The notes: a model not told the origin generated them from the letters alone. A stretch of DNA of 64,000 bases from an uncultured Lachnospiraceae bacterium (GCA_902798585.1 CADBXF010000008.1:1-64000); one strand, 5' to 3'; counted from the first letter of the stretch, positions 34,831 through 44,779 are shown. Made by a program: numbers and translations.

Positions 34831-37800
34831 TCAGGCGTTTTTCAGAGCGTTTCGGAAACTTCTTCCCATTCTCTCGACGCTCTCCATCGAAACCCCTTCG
34901 CCCAGCCACTCCTCCGCAACATCGGAGGTCGATTTTCCGCCCTTTGCCAAATCCAACGCCTTCGAAAGCAGGCTCTCATACAGACTGACACCGTCCGCAA
35001 GAATCGTGTCCGCCCCCTCGGTCGCGCTTCCGGCGTCGGCAGTGGTGAATTTCGAAATTTCCGCAAAATACTCTTCGAACTGCTCCCGCAGAAATGCAAG
35101 ACATTCCCTGAGGCCCTTCGGCAGCGGAATCGCCTGAATCGACGGGAAATCCTTTATATTTATCTTGCGGATAATTTCCGCCAACTCCGAGACGAACAGT
35201 TCCGCCTCATCCCGAATCGTATTCGGATCAAAACTGCCTGCCTGCTGTTTCAACCACACACAATTAAGACGCAATTGCGTAATATAATCCAGCAGCACCT
35301 TTCCGCTGGAGTTCCCCTCCAGCATCTTCTCCAGCTCATCCAGTAGTATGGCTGCATTTTCCCGGAACTCCTCGGGATTGTCCGACCGCAGGATGCGAAG
35401 CAACAGTTTTTTAATCACGGGAAGATCGAAACCTTCCGCAAGAACGCGGAGAAACAGTTTCGCTTTCTCCGTTTTTCCTTTTACCCTGGCAAGGAACGCC
35501 TCCGCCATGTTTTCAAGAGGATCTCCGGAACCGTTTTCCCAGTGAGAATCGGCATTTCGTTTCACCTGCTTTGCCTTCATGAGCACTTCTCTTGCAAGCT
35601 TTTTGGTCTCGGGGTCATCCGTCTGCTCGTGAATTCCCGCGGCATTCAGAATCAGTTCATTTACATGCCGAAGATACCGGTTCCTCGTCTCCTCAATATC
35701 CTCCGCGATATAATTTCCGGCGTTGATCCCCTGTGTTTCCGCCATCTCCTCAAAGGAAATCTTAGCCGCTTTGCACAACAGCGGAGACTGCAGGATATCA
35801 TCAAGGAACAGAAGGTCGTTCTCGCGGAACATCAGTAGCGCTTCTCCGGCCTTTGTCGGCGATTTCAGCTGTCCGGGTTTTGCGAAATCCGTCCGATATT
35901 TCTTCTTAACCTCTTCAAGCGTCTCTCCGCTGATCAGTTCCTTCAGTATTTCCGCTCTCTTTTTAAACGAGATGTCGCCCGGTTTCCCGGCAATATTGTC
36001 TGCATAATAGGATCGCCCCTTCTGGGAAGGATAGAGATTGGGGGCCAGATGTTTCAGAAGATACTTCCGATATTCTTCGATGCTTCCCTGCAATTCGACA
36101 AACCGCTTATCGCGATCTACTGTCAGCGAATTAATCGGAGCCGTTTGTGCCATCGAATCATGCTTTGTCTCCTCACGGATTGCCTCCGTTTCATAGCAAC
36201 GTCCCGATGCCGGGGTCTCTCTGTCGGAATCTGTAATCCGGTCTTCTTTGCTCAGACCGCTCCTGTTAAATCCGTCCAGAATATCATCTACCAGCGGGTA
36301 AATCGCCTCTATTTTCTTTCGGTCGAAGCCTGCTACCAAATTTGCCTTCTCTCTTTGGACATAATTGAAAAACTCCGACGCAAAATGCAGTGCACTCTCC
36401 GCCCCGACCGTTGTCTGGAGCGCCCTGAACGGCAGCAGGCGTTTCATCTCCTCTGCCGTCTCCTTTTTCGACATATCAACTTTCGTCTGATTCACTTCCG
36501 GCTGTTCTTTGGGTTTGGATGCACAGTTTTGATAATCGATATCCATCATATCCTCGCCATCCGCCAAATCCACATCCATGCAATCCTGCCCATCCGTGTA
36601 ATTAATGTTCATGCGAAGCAGCTCGTCGATGTCTTCGACCGAGATTGATCCGGGTGCATCGGTAAAATAGTCGGCACAGGCATGACGGGACGCATCCTGT
36701 TTGGTGTAATCCGCGAATGTGATAATCGGGGCCGAACCCTCCCAGGGCGCCGTATTCCATGTGCGCGCGGTGTGCGAAGGAGTGAAGCTGTCCTCAATCA
36801 TATGCATGGTCATACCGAGAATGATATTCGGGGCCGAGAGCCAATCGCGATCTGCGGTAAAGAACTGGCGAAATGTCCAATCGGAAATGGGAGACCGATA
36901 CTTCCCCGAAGGCAGGGAATCCCAAAAGCCCGGTTCGGACTGCTCTTCGGAATCTATCCCTTCAACCAGACTGAATTTCATGGCAAGGACAAGGCAAATA
37001 TCATAGTCCCGCGCCTGCTCACGAGAAAGTTTGCTCTCGTCATCGAGCTCAATTCCGCATACCTGGCGGGCTGCCAGATGACAATTGGTCATTTGCGATT
37101 TGACGCAGCAAAGAGGAAGAAGCATAGCCGCAAGCAGAAGGTCCTTCTCTTTCTTCTCGTAGTACTGCCGATATGCGGGTAGACTGTCATGAATCTGCTT
37201 TGCGTATTTCGCAAACAGAGGCCCCTGCCTGTCGGATTCTCCGCCCTCTTCATTTTCCTGACACGAAAGGTTTTTCTGTTCCGCGTCTTCCGCCGGATTA
37301 TCCGGATTGTCGGTCCCGGGCTCCGCTCCGTCGAGGGGAGTCACCGGTTTCGGAAGCATCGAGGCCGGTGTTTCTCCGTCTGAACTTTTCGGTTTTTCGA
37401 GATCTGCCAAGACGCCGCAATAATCTAACTGCGGAACAAGGCGGTTGAGGTACTCGTATATGTTTTGATTGAGTATCGAATCTCCTGTAGTTTGCTTGTT
37501 ACAATCATAGCAAAGCTCGCACCAGCGAATCATTTTTTCGCGATTCCACTCGATACTGCCCCTGGAACAATCCATCGAGTGAAGAAACTGTAATTCGCCT
37601 GTATGCGAACCGAGGAGAAACACAAGGGATGTGTAATAGGTTAACATCCCCCGGATATCCTCGCAAATAGCTTCGAGCAGGGGAACCAGCCCCTCTTTGA
37701 CTATTTTCGGCAATATCCCGAGTATCGGTTTGAAAATAAAATCTTTCGCCGTCTGTTTTATATCCGATGTTGTTATCCTTCCCTGCTGGATTGAATAATC

Positions 37801-39342
37801 GCAATATAGCTTACTCAAATCACAATCCACCTGAAGCCAGGCAATCGGGATATAGTAATCCCCCTCTTTCGGTTCCTCTATCTTCAGATTGTTCAGGAAT
37901 TCATTGATCAGGTTTTCCAAGAATAATCCGGCGTTTTTAGCCTCGCTGACTATTTTTTCCGCGATAACACAGCCCTTCCGCAGCCCCAGAGAAATCGCTC
38001 CTTCAATACCGGGCATAAAGCTCGCATCTTCGACCCACCAGATTCCGAGCAAGGTGACGGCGCATATGAAATCCTCCTCGGTCTTGCTCACAAATTTGAT
38101 GTTTTTCGTCTTCTCCCTGAGCCGCTTCTGGTACCACTCTCTTTTTTCCTTGTTAACCTTCGCTTCAACCTTCTCCTTCAGTTTCGGGAATAATCCCGTC
38201 AGCTGCTTCACAAACAAAATCTTCGAACAGTCATCATAGGCCAGCCATTCCACCACACCACGGAATATCTGCTCAATTGCCCCTCCGGCAAACCAATCGA
38301 GGATAGTGAAATCCGACAGAACTCCGAAGAAACTTATCCGCAAAATGTTGGCCAAAGTTCCTTCCTCGGGAAAGAACTTCAGGATAACATCAAGCAAATC
38401 CTTCTTAAAGGCGGTCACTCCTTCCTTCAGGGCTTCAAGATGCAGTTCTTCGGAAATCATTTCGTCGATTTTGCTCTTTACTTCCCCTAACAAGGCAACA
38501 TACCGCGATGCCCGCAGAAAATTGGAAAACAGCGTGTACCATGCAATAAAGCTGATGTCAATATTACCGATACTCGTCAGAACGGAAACATTGTTGTCAA
38601 ACAGCGAGGTGACCGCTTCCTTAATCGCGCTGTCGTCAAAGCTGATATCTTCCACGGAAGAGACATCGGACTCCTCCGCTGCCTTCCCGATTGCCTTGAG
38701 TGTGTCTTCCGAGAATTTCGTCTTAATAATCTCGGGGAGAATATACATGTCGTTCATTTCGGACCCGAGAACAAGGCTGTAATCGTCCGACATGAGCGGA
38801 CGACTCGTAACATAATTCCGCACCTTCGGCTCGTTCACATGTGCTGCAACTGCCGTCAGCCATTCGTGCGGTCCGTAATAAAAATACGCATACCCTTTAT
38901 GTTTTGCGTATCCGTCAGTAATCAGCTGCTTCAGCGAAAACAGTCCGCCGAGTCCCCATGCGGCGGCCGGCACGGCGGCGGCATCCGCGAGCGGAAGGAG
39001 TTTCGGGGCCGGCGTGCAGCGACGGCCGTTGAGATACTGCCAGGTGAAAACGGTTGCATGGAAGTCGGCGTCCGTTTCGGCATGCCGGCGCGTCATGGAA
39101 ACATTTTCCGCCTGCTGGCGAAGATGGCAGACTTCGTGGGCGATGAAAAATATGCCTTCCGCGCGAAGCGGGGAAAGCATTCCTTTCGGCAGCACGATGT
39201 AATCTCCCTTCGCCCATCCCGGAGGCGTCTGCGAGCCTGTGTCTTCCGTTTCGAAAAATGTCGCTGCGGTCACCTCGCAGCCGAAATACCGTTCCAGTTC
39301 CCGCAGAAGAGCAAGCGGCGGAAAACATCTCGTCAGCAGCAT
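34831..39342 (-). CDS. Giant protein with DUF4157-like metallopeptidase and zinc-phospholipase-like motifs
   Basis: 1503 residues. Residues about 8-80 resemble the DUF4157 domain: LRELERYFGCEV, DYIVLPKGML, then FFIAHEVCHLRQQ with HEVCH at 69-73 (HExxH). DUF4157 is known from extracellular contractile injection and polymorphic toxin loci. Near residue 850, GMTMHMIEDSFTPSHTART gives HxxxD...H as in zinc-dependent phospholipase C/P1-type enzymes. The C-terminal 550 residues are helical and charged. No signal peptide or transmembrane repeat is clear, although hydrophobic helices occur at about 125-145 and 340-370. It is the probable enzyme core of the operon. No SD stronger than AGGAGG-like GAGGCACAG was found before the ATG. 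Confidence 0.65.
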   Translation of the reverse strand: MLLTRCFPPLALLRELERYFGCEVTAATFFETEDTGSQTPPGWAKGDYIVLPKGMLSPLRAEGIFFIAHEVCHLRQQAENVSMTRRHAETDADFHATVFTWQYLNGRRCTPAPKLLPLADAAAVPAAAWGLGGLFSLKQLITDGYAKHKGYAYFYYGPHEWLTAVAAHVNEPKVRNYVTSRPLMSDDYSLVLGSEMNDMYILPEIIKTKFSEDTLKAIGKAAEESDVSSVEDISFDDSAIKEAVTSLFDNNVSVLTSIGNIDISFIAWYTLFSNFLRASRYVALLGEVKSKIDEMISEELHLEALKEGVTAFKKDLLDVILKFFPEEGTLANILRISFFGVLSDFTILDWFAGGAIEQIFRGVVEWLAYDDCSKILFVKQLTGLFPKLKEKVEAKVNKEKREWYQKRLREKTKNIKFVSKTEEDFICAVTLLGIWWVEDASFMPGIEGAISLGLRKGCVIAEKIVSEAKNAGLFLENLINEFLNNLKIEEPKEGDYYIPIAWLQVDCDLSKLYCDYSIQQGRITTSDIKQTAKDFIFKPILGILPKIVKEGLVPLLEAICEDIRGMLTYYTSLVFLLGSHTGELQFLHSMDCSRGSIEWNREKMIRWCELCYDCNKQTTGDSILNQNIYEYLNRLVPQLDYCGVLADLEKPKSSDGETPASMLPKPVTPLDGAEPGTDNPDNPAEDAEQKNLSCQENEEGGESDRQGPLFAKYAKQIHDSLPAYRQYYEKKEKDLLLAAMLLPLCCVKSQMTNCHLAARQVCGIELDDESKLSREQARDYDICLVLAMKFSLVEGIDSEEQSEPGFWDSLPSGKYRSPISDWTFRQFFTADRDWLSAPNIILGMTMHMIEDSFTPSHTARTWNTAPWEGSAPIITFADYTKQDASRHACADYFTDAPGSISVEDIDELLRMNINYTDGQDCMDVDLADGEDMMDIDYQNCASKPKEQPEVNQTKVDMSKKETAEEMKRLLPFRALQTTVGAESALHFASEFFNYVQREKANLVAGFDRKKIEAIYPLVDDILDGFNRSGLSKEDRITDSDRETPASGRCYETEAIREETKHDSMAQTAPINSLTVDRDKRFVELQGSIEEYRKYLLKHLAPNLYPSQKGRSYYADNIAGKPGDISFKKRAEILKELISGETLEEVKKKYRTDFAKPGQLKSPTKAGEALLMFRENDLLFLDDILQSPLLCKAAKISFEEMAETQGINAGNYIAEDIEETRNRYLRHVNELILNAAGIHEQTDDPETKKLAREVLMKAKQVKRNADSHWENGSGDPLENMAEAFLARVKGKTEKAKLFLRVLAEGFDLPVIKKLLLRILRSDNPEEFRENAAILLDELEKMLEGNSSGKVLLDYITQLRLNCVWLKQQAGSFDPNTIRDEAELFVSELAEIIRKINIKDFPSIQAIPLPKGLRECLAFLREQFEEYFAEISKFTTADAGSATEGADTILADGVSLYESLLSKALDLAKGGKSTSDVAEEWLGEGVSMESVERMGRSFRNALKNA

Positions 39343-39372
39343 TTCACTGTGCCTCCTTTTACCAGAAAAGTC

Positions 39373-39984
39373 TCAGAGATCGGAATGCATAATCGCCAGT
39401 CGCGAGCGGTCAGCCACCGCTGCCGCAGCCTGTCCGCTTTGCTCCAGCAGGAAAATGCGTTCCGAGAGAGCCCGGGTAAGCCCGACATCATCGCGGCAGC
39501 TCTCGAACCAGCGCACCGCGCGATCCACGGCGTCTCTGGCTTTCCATTTGTCCCCGGCCATACGGCGGCACTCCGCCAAAACAAGGCAGGCCTCAGCCCG
39601 GCCGGCATCGGTTTTGCAATCGCGAAACGCTTTTTCCGCTTCCTTCACGCCCTCCGCAGCGCGGTCGAGTTCACACAGGCACCGGGCCTGCGTCAGACGG
39701 GCGTTGATTGCATCCTGCAGGGCTCCGGCGCCAGCCAGCTCCTCCGCTGCCTTCTGCGCATGCTCAAGCGCCTTCTCCTTCCGGTCCATCTGCAGATAGA
39801 GGTTTGCAAGATTGATCCGGGTTCTGCCCGCATTTTTCGACAGTCCGAACGATTCCTCCGCGTCCATCATCCGCTCATACGCAAGGATTGCGTCCGGCAG
39901 ATTTCCGTTTTTCATGGCTTCCCCTGCCGTCATATCCAGCTGCCGCATCATCTCGGCGATTTTCTTCAGCTCCGTCTCATTCAT
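39373..39984 (-). CDS. TPR-like helical repeat protein 2
   Basis: 203 residues of repeated helix pairs with TPR spacing: AILAYERMMDAEESF, TRINLANLYLQMDRKEKALEHA, ALQDAINARLTQARCLCELD, EACLVLAECRRMAGDKWKA. TPR folds mediate protein contacts. Its ATG overlaps the stop of the preceding TPR gene (39984/39977). Probably an adaptor or chaperone for the giant protein encoded next. Confidence 0.72.
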   Translation of the reverse strand: MNETELKKIAEMMRQLDMTAGEAMKNGNLPDAILAYERMMDAEESFGLSKNAGRTRINLANLYLQMDRKEKALEHAQKAAEELAGAGALQDAINARLTQARCLCELDRAAEGVKEAEKAFRDCKTDAGRAEACLVLAECRRMAGDKWKARDAVDRAVRWFESCRDDVGLTRALSERIFLLEQSGQAAAAVADRSRLAIMHSDL

Positions 39985-40621
39985 GACAAATCTTCTCCAA
40001 TCGTTGTATTTCCAGCCGCACGGGCACGGCCCTCTTTTCGTTCAGCCACGGAAGCGCCTCCCGAAGAAGCGACAGCGACTCGTTCGGAGCTGTCGGTTCA
40101 AGGCGGATTGCCTGCCGAAGCGCCTCCAGCCCGAGCCTGCGAAGCAGTCCGACGGCAGTCTGCCGGGCTTCCTCCTCCGCAGGGATATTTGCGGCCGCAT
40201 TTTGCAGCGCCCTCCGGTAGTCCCCGGGCTGCAGCACATTTTGCACCCGCTCGAGCAGAACCTTGTCCTGCGGTTCACCGAGGCCGACCGCAAGCAACCG
40301 GTACGCCATGTCATGCAGCGTCCGCGCGTAAGCGGCCTTTCCCTCCTCGCCGGGGCAGGTTTCCACGGCGTCCTCCGTCAACTCCAGCGCACGCACATAC
40401 TCTCCCCGGTAGTACGCGATTCCCGCAAAGTTCGCGGCCTGCTCCGCCGCCGCCTCGTCGCAGCGGTAAAAACGCAGAAGCGCATAAAGCTCCTCAAAGC
40501 GTTCGTCCGCCTCGGCAAACGGTCTCTTTCCGTTCGCAGCCGTCGCGTAAACCATATTCAGATTCTCTATGATTTGCTTGGCAAATCCGTCGATGTTCTG
40601 TCTCTTGCTCACAGCTCCCAT
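39977..40621 (-). CDS. TPR-like helical repeat protein 1
   Basis: 214 residues, helical. A TPR-like unit is seen at about residues 55-80 (ANFAGIAYYRGEYVRALELT), and later helices continue to the C-terminus. It starts at ATG 40621 inside the end of the upstream gene (stop 40609) and overlaps the downstream TPR gene, so three genes are coupled. AAAGGAAG precedes the ATG. Confidence 0.65.
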   Translation of the reverse strand: MGAVSKRQNIDGFAKQIIENLNMVYATAANGKRPFAEADERFEELYALLRFYRCDEAAAEQAANFAGIAYYRGEYVRALELTEDAVETCPGEEGKAAYARTLHDMAYRLLAVGLGEPQDKVLLERVQNVLQPGDYRRALQNAAANIPAEEEARQTAVGLLRRLGLEALRQAIRLEPTAPNESLSLLREALPWLNEKRAVPVRLEIQRLEKICHE

Positions 40622-42348
40622 CGTTTCTTCCTTTCCCGCTCATCCATCGACATCCGGTCCGCGTCTCTTCTCGCATCGCGCTCCGCGAATGCGCTTCCGC
40701 TGTCCATGGAAAATCTGCTGTCTGTTTTTTCGCTCTTCTCTTTTCGCTCCATGAAGTCCCGCCGGTCAACCGTATCCCTTCGGTCGAAGCTGTCGGTCCG
40801 CCCGAACGCCGTGGCGGAGCCCCCGGAAAATGCATCCCTGCCCTGCCGTCCGGCCTCGAACTCGGCCATCGCGCTTCCGCGGCTTAACCCTGCTCCGAAC
40901 CTTTTCCCCGGTTCCTCACGGTTAAACCCTGCACCGAATTCCGGTTTCGTTTCCCCGCGGTTGAATCCTGTTTCGAACCCCGGTTTCGGCGTCTCCCGGT
41001 TGAACCTTGCTCCGCGTTCCCGTCTCTGCGCTTCGCTGTTGAATCCCGCTCCGAACTCCCGGCGTTCCGGGGCAAACAGACGGGAATCCTCCCTGCGGCG
41101 ATTCGGCTTCGACCTGTCACAGGCAAGGCTCTGCTCTGTTCCGCTGCCGATTCCGCCCTTTCCGCGCTTCGGTCTCTCCTTAAAGCGCAGGCTCTCCGGG
41201 CGCCTTCGGCGCGTCTGTCCGACGGTGTTCTTCGCGGCGGATTTCTCCGTCCCCGTCACATCGGCGGTAAAGCTGTGCTTCGTCTCCGTTCTGTCGCTTC
41301 GAAGCTCCGGTTTGGAGCTCTCGTACGGGCGCTGCTCCTGCCGCTTTTGCATCGAATCGCCCGCTCGGAAACCCTCGTCCCGCACGGTCATTTTCGCCGG
41401 CGTATCCGCCGAAGCGCCGTCCGCGGCCGGTCTTCTGTCCCGCATGTCATCTCGCTCCCGGGGTTTCAGCTGCAGCGCCTCGTTTCCGAAGCCTCTGCCC
41501 TGCTCCGGTTTTCTCTCCCCAAGCCCCGGCGATACGATATTCGACGCAAAATCCCCGTCCCTCGCGGACATTCTCCGCTGCCGCTCCGTTTCGCTTTCCA
41601 TCCCCGCGGTTCGACCGGACCTCTCCGCTGTCACGACGCCCGATTCCGGTCTCTTTTTCTCCGGGCGGAAGCCGCGTTCGCGCCCCTCCTCCCCCGGCAT
41701 GAGCTTCGACTCCGGGTTTCTCACGGTGAAGCGGGAATCATTTTCCGGCTTCTTTTTGGAAGCCTTCCGGTCTCGCATATTTGCCGCAAAATCGTTGCCG
41801 GTTCCGGCCGTTGTACCTTTGCGGGAGCCGCCCCGGAAAATGCCTTCCGGCTTCGCGGCCAAGGCTTTCGCGGGCGCGATTCCGAAATCTTCCCTCCGGA
41901 GGATACCTATGCGCATGGCATTTTCGTTTTGTTTCGGCTCGCGGTACATCGAGCCCTCAAACTCACGGCGCTGCTCGACAATCTCGTCCGGCTCCGGGAC
42001 ATAGTCAAGGCTCATGAGGTCGGCCAGGCCTTCCTCCATCGTCTCCAGGACGGTTCCCTCGGAAATCAACCCCTGAACGGCCGAAGTCTGCGTGTTTCCC
42101 CCTTGCGTCGGCGTTTCCGCCGGGTTCCCGGCTGCTTTCCCTGGCTTCACGGCTGCTTTTCCCGGTGTTTTCACGCTCTTTGCGGCAGGCTGTTTGCATA
42201 CTGAGGGAACCGGCGGCGGAGCGATATACCCCTCCCCGGTCTCGTCGTCATACTCCTCGGAAAAAATATCCAGCCCGGCAAGCAGCGACTCCTCCGGCGC
42301 TTTACCCTTTACTTGTTCCGTTTGTTCCTTTGGTTTCTTCTGTTTCAT
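40609..42348 (-). CDS. Disordered Arg/Gly/Glu-rich repeat protein
   Basis: 579 residues, almost entirely low complexity and charged, without predicted membrane segments. Between about residues 430 and 510 a motif recurs about every 11-17 residues: EFGAGFN, RGARFN, GFETGFN, EFGAGFN, RFGAGLS. The N-terminus (about 1-60) has a short acidic patch with SLLAGLDIFSEEYDDETGE. No family is recognised. Such chains can act as flexible linkers or assembly scaffolds. Start ATG 42348 has GGAAGG upstream. The opposite strand is also open over this length, an effect of biased codons. Confidence 0.68.
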   Translation of the reverse strand: MKQKKPKEQTEQVKGKAPEESLLAGLDIFSEEYDDETGEGYIAPPPVPSVCKQPAAKSVKTPGKAAVKPGKAAGNPAETPTQGGNTQTSAVQGLISEGTVLETMEEGLADLMSLDYVPEPDEIVEQRREFEGSMYREPKQNENAMRIGILRREDFGIAPAKALAAKPEGIFRGGSRKGTTAGTGNDFAANMRDRKASKKKPENDSRFTVRNPESKLMPGEEGRERGFRPEKKRPESGVVTAERSGRTAGMESETERQRRMSARDGDFASNIVSPGLGERKPEQGRGFGNEALQLKPRERDDMRDRRPAADGASADTPAKMTVRDEGFRAGDSMQKRQEQRPYESSKPELRSDRTETKHSFTADVTGTEKSAAKNTVGQTRRRRPESLRFKERPKRGKGGIGSGTEQSLACDRSKPNRRREDSRLFAPERREFGAGFNSEAQRRERGARFNRETPKPGFETGFNRGETKPEFGAGFNREEPGKRFGAGLSRGSAMAEFEAGRQGRDAFSGGSATAFGRTDSFDRRDTVDRRDFMERKEKSEKTDSRFSMDSGSAFAERDARRDADRMSMDERERKKRWEL

Positions 42349-42485
42349 CGGTTCCTTCCGGCTCCGGCGGCAGATATCCGCATCCGGTAACTCTCATGAA
42401 AAAATTCTCAGGGAGGCGTCTCCCGCCCCGCGCAGCATATGCGCGGGGTGGGAAGCTCTTTTTCACCCATTGTCAGAGCGTATCC

Positions 42486-43211
42486 TTACGATGCGCTTTC
42501 ACCCTCTTTTTCCAGTTCGGTTTCGATCTCTTTCTCCGTGTTCTTCAATGTCTCTTCCGCCTTCTTCTCACGGCTTTCGCGAAGCATCTCCAGATAGAGC
42601 TCGTACTCCTTGAGCTGGAGGTCGTACTCCAGCTGCATCGCCTGTGCACGCATCTCAAGCTGCCTCTGGATAATCGTGTTGGGCGGCACCGGAACCAGTC
42701 GGGTACGAAGCAGACTGGAACCCTCCTGATTGAAGGTATACTTGTTGGTGTATGTCGCATCAATCGGAGTCGTGGTGACTACCGTGCGGGTTTTTGAAGT
42801 GGTGGTGTTTCTTCTGCTGAAGATGCGGTATCTGTACGAGGTTCTTTGCTCGATGGAAGTCGTTTCCTCCTTCTTCTCCTCGCCGCTCACGGTCTTTTCC
42901 TCGGTGCTTTCCGTCGTGAGATTGATTGTCATCTTGATCTCGATAATCGTCTCGGCGAACTGATAAAATGTAGGCTGGAAGCCCGCACCGATCATTGTCG
43001 TTGTAATCGGATGATCCGACAGTTTACCTTTGCTGATTTGCAGGGCGGGAAGGCTCACTTCCTTCTCACACATCTCGCCCAGTATGCGGATACTCTCGTC
43101 GTCCATTGCCGCCTGTGCTTTGGCAATCGCAACGCCGACATTCGTCAGCAATGTGTCAAAATGGACATTGGCAAGCAGAGTTCCGACATCGCTCGCTTGT
43201 ACTGTATTCAT
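42486..43211 (-). CDS. Shared-domain protein B of the nine-gene operon
   Basis: 241 residues. Conserved blocks: LLTNVGVAIAKAQAAMDDES near the N-terminus, MIGAGFQPTFYQFAETIIE (about 75-95), IDATYTNKYTFNQEGSSLL and PVPP (about 165-190), then a C-terminal coiled coil of about 60 residues. The same blocks occur in the next upstream gene and in the first gene of the operon. An inserted Thr/Arg-rich segment (about 105-155) is unique to this copy. ATG 43211 has AAAGGTGG eight bases upstream; the in-frame GTG at 43223 lies in that site. Function unknown. Confidence 0.75.
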   Translation of the reverse strand: MNTVQASDVGTLLANVHFDTLLTNVGVAIAKAQAAMDDESIRILGEMCEKEVSLPALQISKGKLSDHPITTTMIGAGFQPTFYQFAETIIEIKMTINLTTESTEEKTVSGEEKKEETTSIEQRTSYRYRIFSRRNTTTSKTRTVVTTTPIDATYTNKYTFNQEGSSLLRTRLVPVPPNTIIQRQLEMRAQAMQLEYDLQLKEYELYLEMLRESREKKAEETLKNTEKEIETELEKEGESAS

Positions 43212-43294
43212 TTGTTTTTCCACCTTTCTGTGTTATTCTTTACCGGAAAATCAAGCAGATACCGTTCCCTGTAATCCTTTCAGGGAACCGTTCC

Positions 43295-43882
43295 TTAAGA
43301 AGAGCTGCCCGTAGTTGTCGCTGTCGCATTTTCCTCTTCCTTAGCTGCATCTTCCTCAATCTTCTTCTGCTCTTTTGCAAGTTGAAGCTCAACCTTCTTC
43401 ATCTTAAGCTGGAACTCCTGCTGAATCATCTGCGCCTTCATATCCAGCAGCTTCTGCATAAACGAGCTGGGCGGAACGGGAGTAATCTTCGTGCGCAGCA
43501 GGCTGGAGCCGTTGGCAGTGTAGGAGTACTTGTTGCTGTACTTCGCGTTCACATGTGCACCGAAGATACCGCACCTCCACGATGCGTCGACACTGTAATC
43601 GGTTTCCTGCGAGATTGTGATGTCAATCTTGACCTCGATGATTGTGTCTGTAAACTGGTAGAAGGTCGGCTGAAAGCCTGCACCGATCAGCGATGTGACA
43701 ATCGTCTCATTGCCGTTGGTCACATCCGGGAGCTGCACGGGGGACTTCTTCGCATCACCCATGATTTTGGCAATCTTACAGCTCACCATGTCCATTTTGT
43801 ACTGTCCTTCTGCAATGGCGCCGGCCAATTGGACGACCATCTCGGGGAACGGTACATTGAGTAATTCCTGTCCGATACTCAT
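43295..43882 (-). CDS. Shared-domain protein A of the nine-gene operon
   Basis: 195 residues, the shortest form of the shared domain: EMVVQLAGAIAEGQYKMD, LIGAGFQPTFYQFTDTIIEV, NAKYSNKYSYTANGSSLLRT, TPVPP, then a charged coiled coil with a Thr/Ser-rich end. The phrase GAGFQPTFYQF and GSSLLRT-x6-PP are identical or nearly so in protein B. Beta-rich middle, helical ends, no signal peptide; a structural subunit is plausible. AAAGGAGAG precedes the ATG. I do not recognise the family. Confidence 0.78.
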   Translation of the reverse strand: MSIGQELLNVPFPEMVVQLAGAIAEGQYKMDMVSCKIAKIMGDAKKSPVQLPDVTNGNETIVTSLIGAGFQPTFYQFTDTIIEVKIDITISQETDYSVDASWRCGIFGAHVNAKYSNKYSYTANGSSLLRTKITPVPPSSFMQKLLDMKAQMIQQEFQLKMKKVELQLAKEQKKIEEDAAKEEENATATTTGSSS

Positions 43883-43921
43883 AATAGTTCTCTCTCCTTT
43901 CGATTTTGTTTATTCATTCGG

Positions 43922-44686
43922 TCACTTGGGGACCGCACGAACCGTGATTTTAAGGGTACTCATGGCATTTTCCCCTTCGGAGTTGACTTCTGTCAGGAAG
44001 CGCACCTGACCGCTCTCATCCTTCACAATCTGCGCCTTCAAATCCACATCCATGCTGTTGATGATGTAATTGACGCTTTGATCGGAGGCATTCATACGCG
44101 AGTTGAAACTGTTGATGGTTTCGTTAAATGAGTTCGCAAGCTCTTCGGAAGTGTAGGAAGTACCGACGCGTCTCTTGAGAATCCGCAGCTCCTGCTCCAT
44201 CTTCGCATTTTGATCCTGAAGGTTCATGCAGGTGATTTGAACGGCGTCCGCGTCCGCTTTGCTGAGCCTTTGAACCTCCTCAAGCTGTTTCTTAAGCGAT
44301 ACGATTTCGGCCTTCAGCTCCTCATTCTGCTTCTCGCGTCGTTCCGCCACAACCCTGACCAATTCGCCGGTTGTTTCCGCCTGTCGCATCTGCTCCACCG
44401 CCTCTTCCAGAGTGCGGATTTTGGCATCGCGCGCACTTACCTCCCGCGTGATTTCCGCATCTTTCCTGGCGATTTCCGACTGCAGCTCACGCATCTGCCG
44501 CTCGTTGATCTCAAGCGCTTCCCTGCGTTTTTGTGAATCCGCCTGTGCCTTACTCAACGCCTCTTCCAGTTGCATCACACGCCCCGTGTCCGCCGCCGCA
44601 ACATATTTGACGCCCTCCCCGGTAGCTGTCCCGGAGGACTTGATGATTCCGTCGGCGAACTTGATGTCAAGCGTTCCGGTAGGCAC
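43922..44686 (-). CDS. Coiled-coil protein; start uncertain
   Basis: 254 residues from the GTG at 44686. Residues about 30-165 are a long heptad-rich coiled coil; the C-terminal 80 (about 175-254: YTSEELANSFNETINSFNSR, EGENAMSTLKITVRAV) form a conserved-looking end domain. The GTG has no ribosome site. The frame stays open back to about 44764 (reading GKLSRFVESLEGIDIAKVPTG before it) but has no ATG, GTG or TTG there. An ATG at 44769 with AAAGGGG upstream is in another frame and stops after 13 codons. A frameshift, a rare start codon or a base error is therefore possible. Confidence 0.6.
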   Translation of the reverse strand: MPTGTLDIKFADGIIKSSGTATGEGVKYVAAADTGRVMQLEEALSKAQADSQKRREALEINERQMRELQSEIARKDAEITREVSARDAKIRTLEEAVEQMRQAETTGELVRVVAERREKQNEELKAEIVSLKKQLEEVQRLSKADADAVQITCMNLQDQNAKMEQELRILKRRVGTSYTSEELANSFNETINSFNSRMNASDQSVNYIINSMDVDLKAQIVKDESGQVRFLTEVNSEGENAMSTLKITVRAVPK

Positions 44687-44779
44687 TTTGGCGATATCTA
44701 TGCCTTCGAGCGACTCAACAAACCTGCTTAATTTACCATCGTTGTTTTTGTTATCGTTTGCGATAGCATATCACCCCTT

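Noticed and set aside
39812..42004. 730-codon forward frame opposite the repeat protein
   Set aside because: Low-complexity DNA keeps both strands open; the reverse frame has the ribosome site and coupling to its neighbours.
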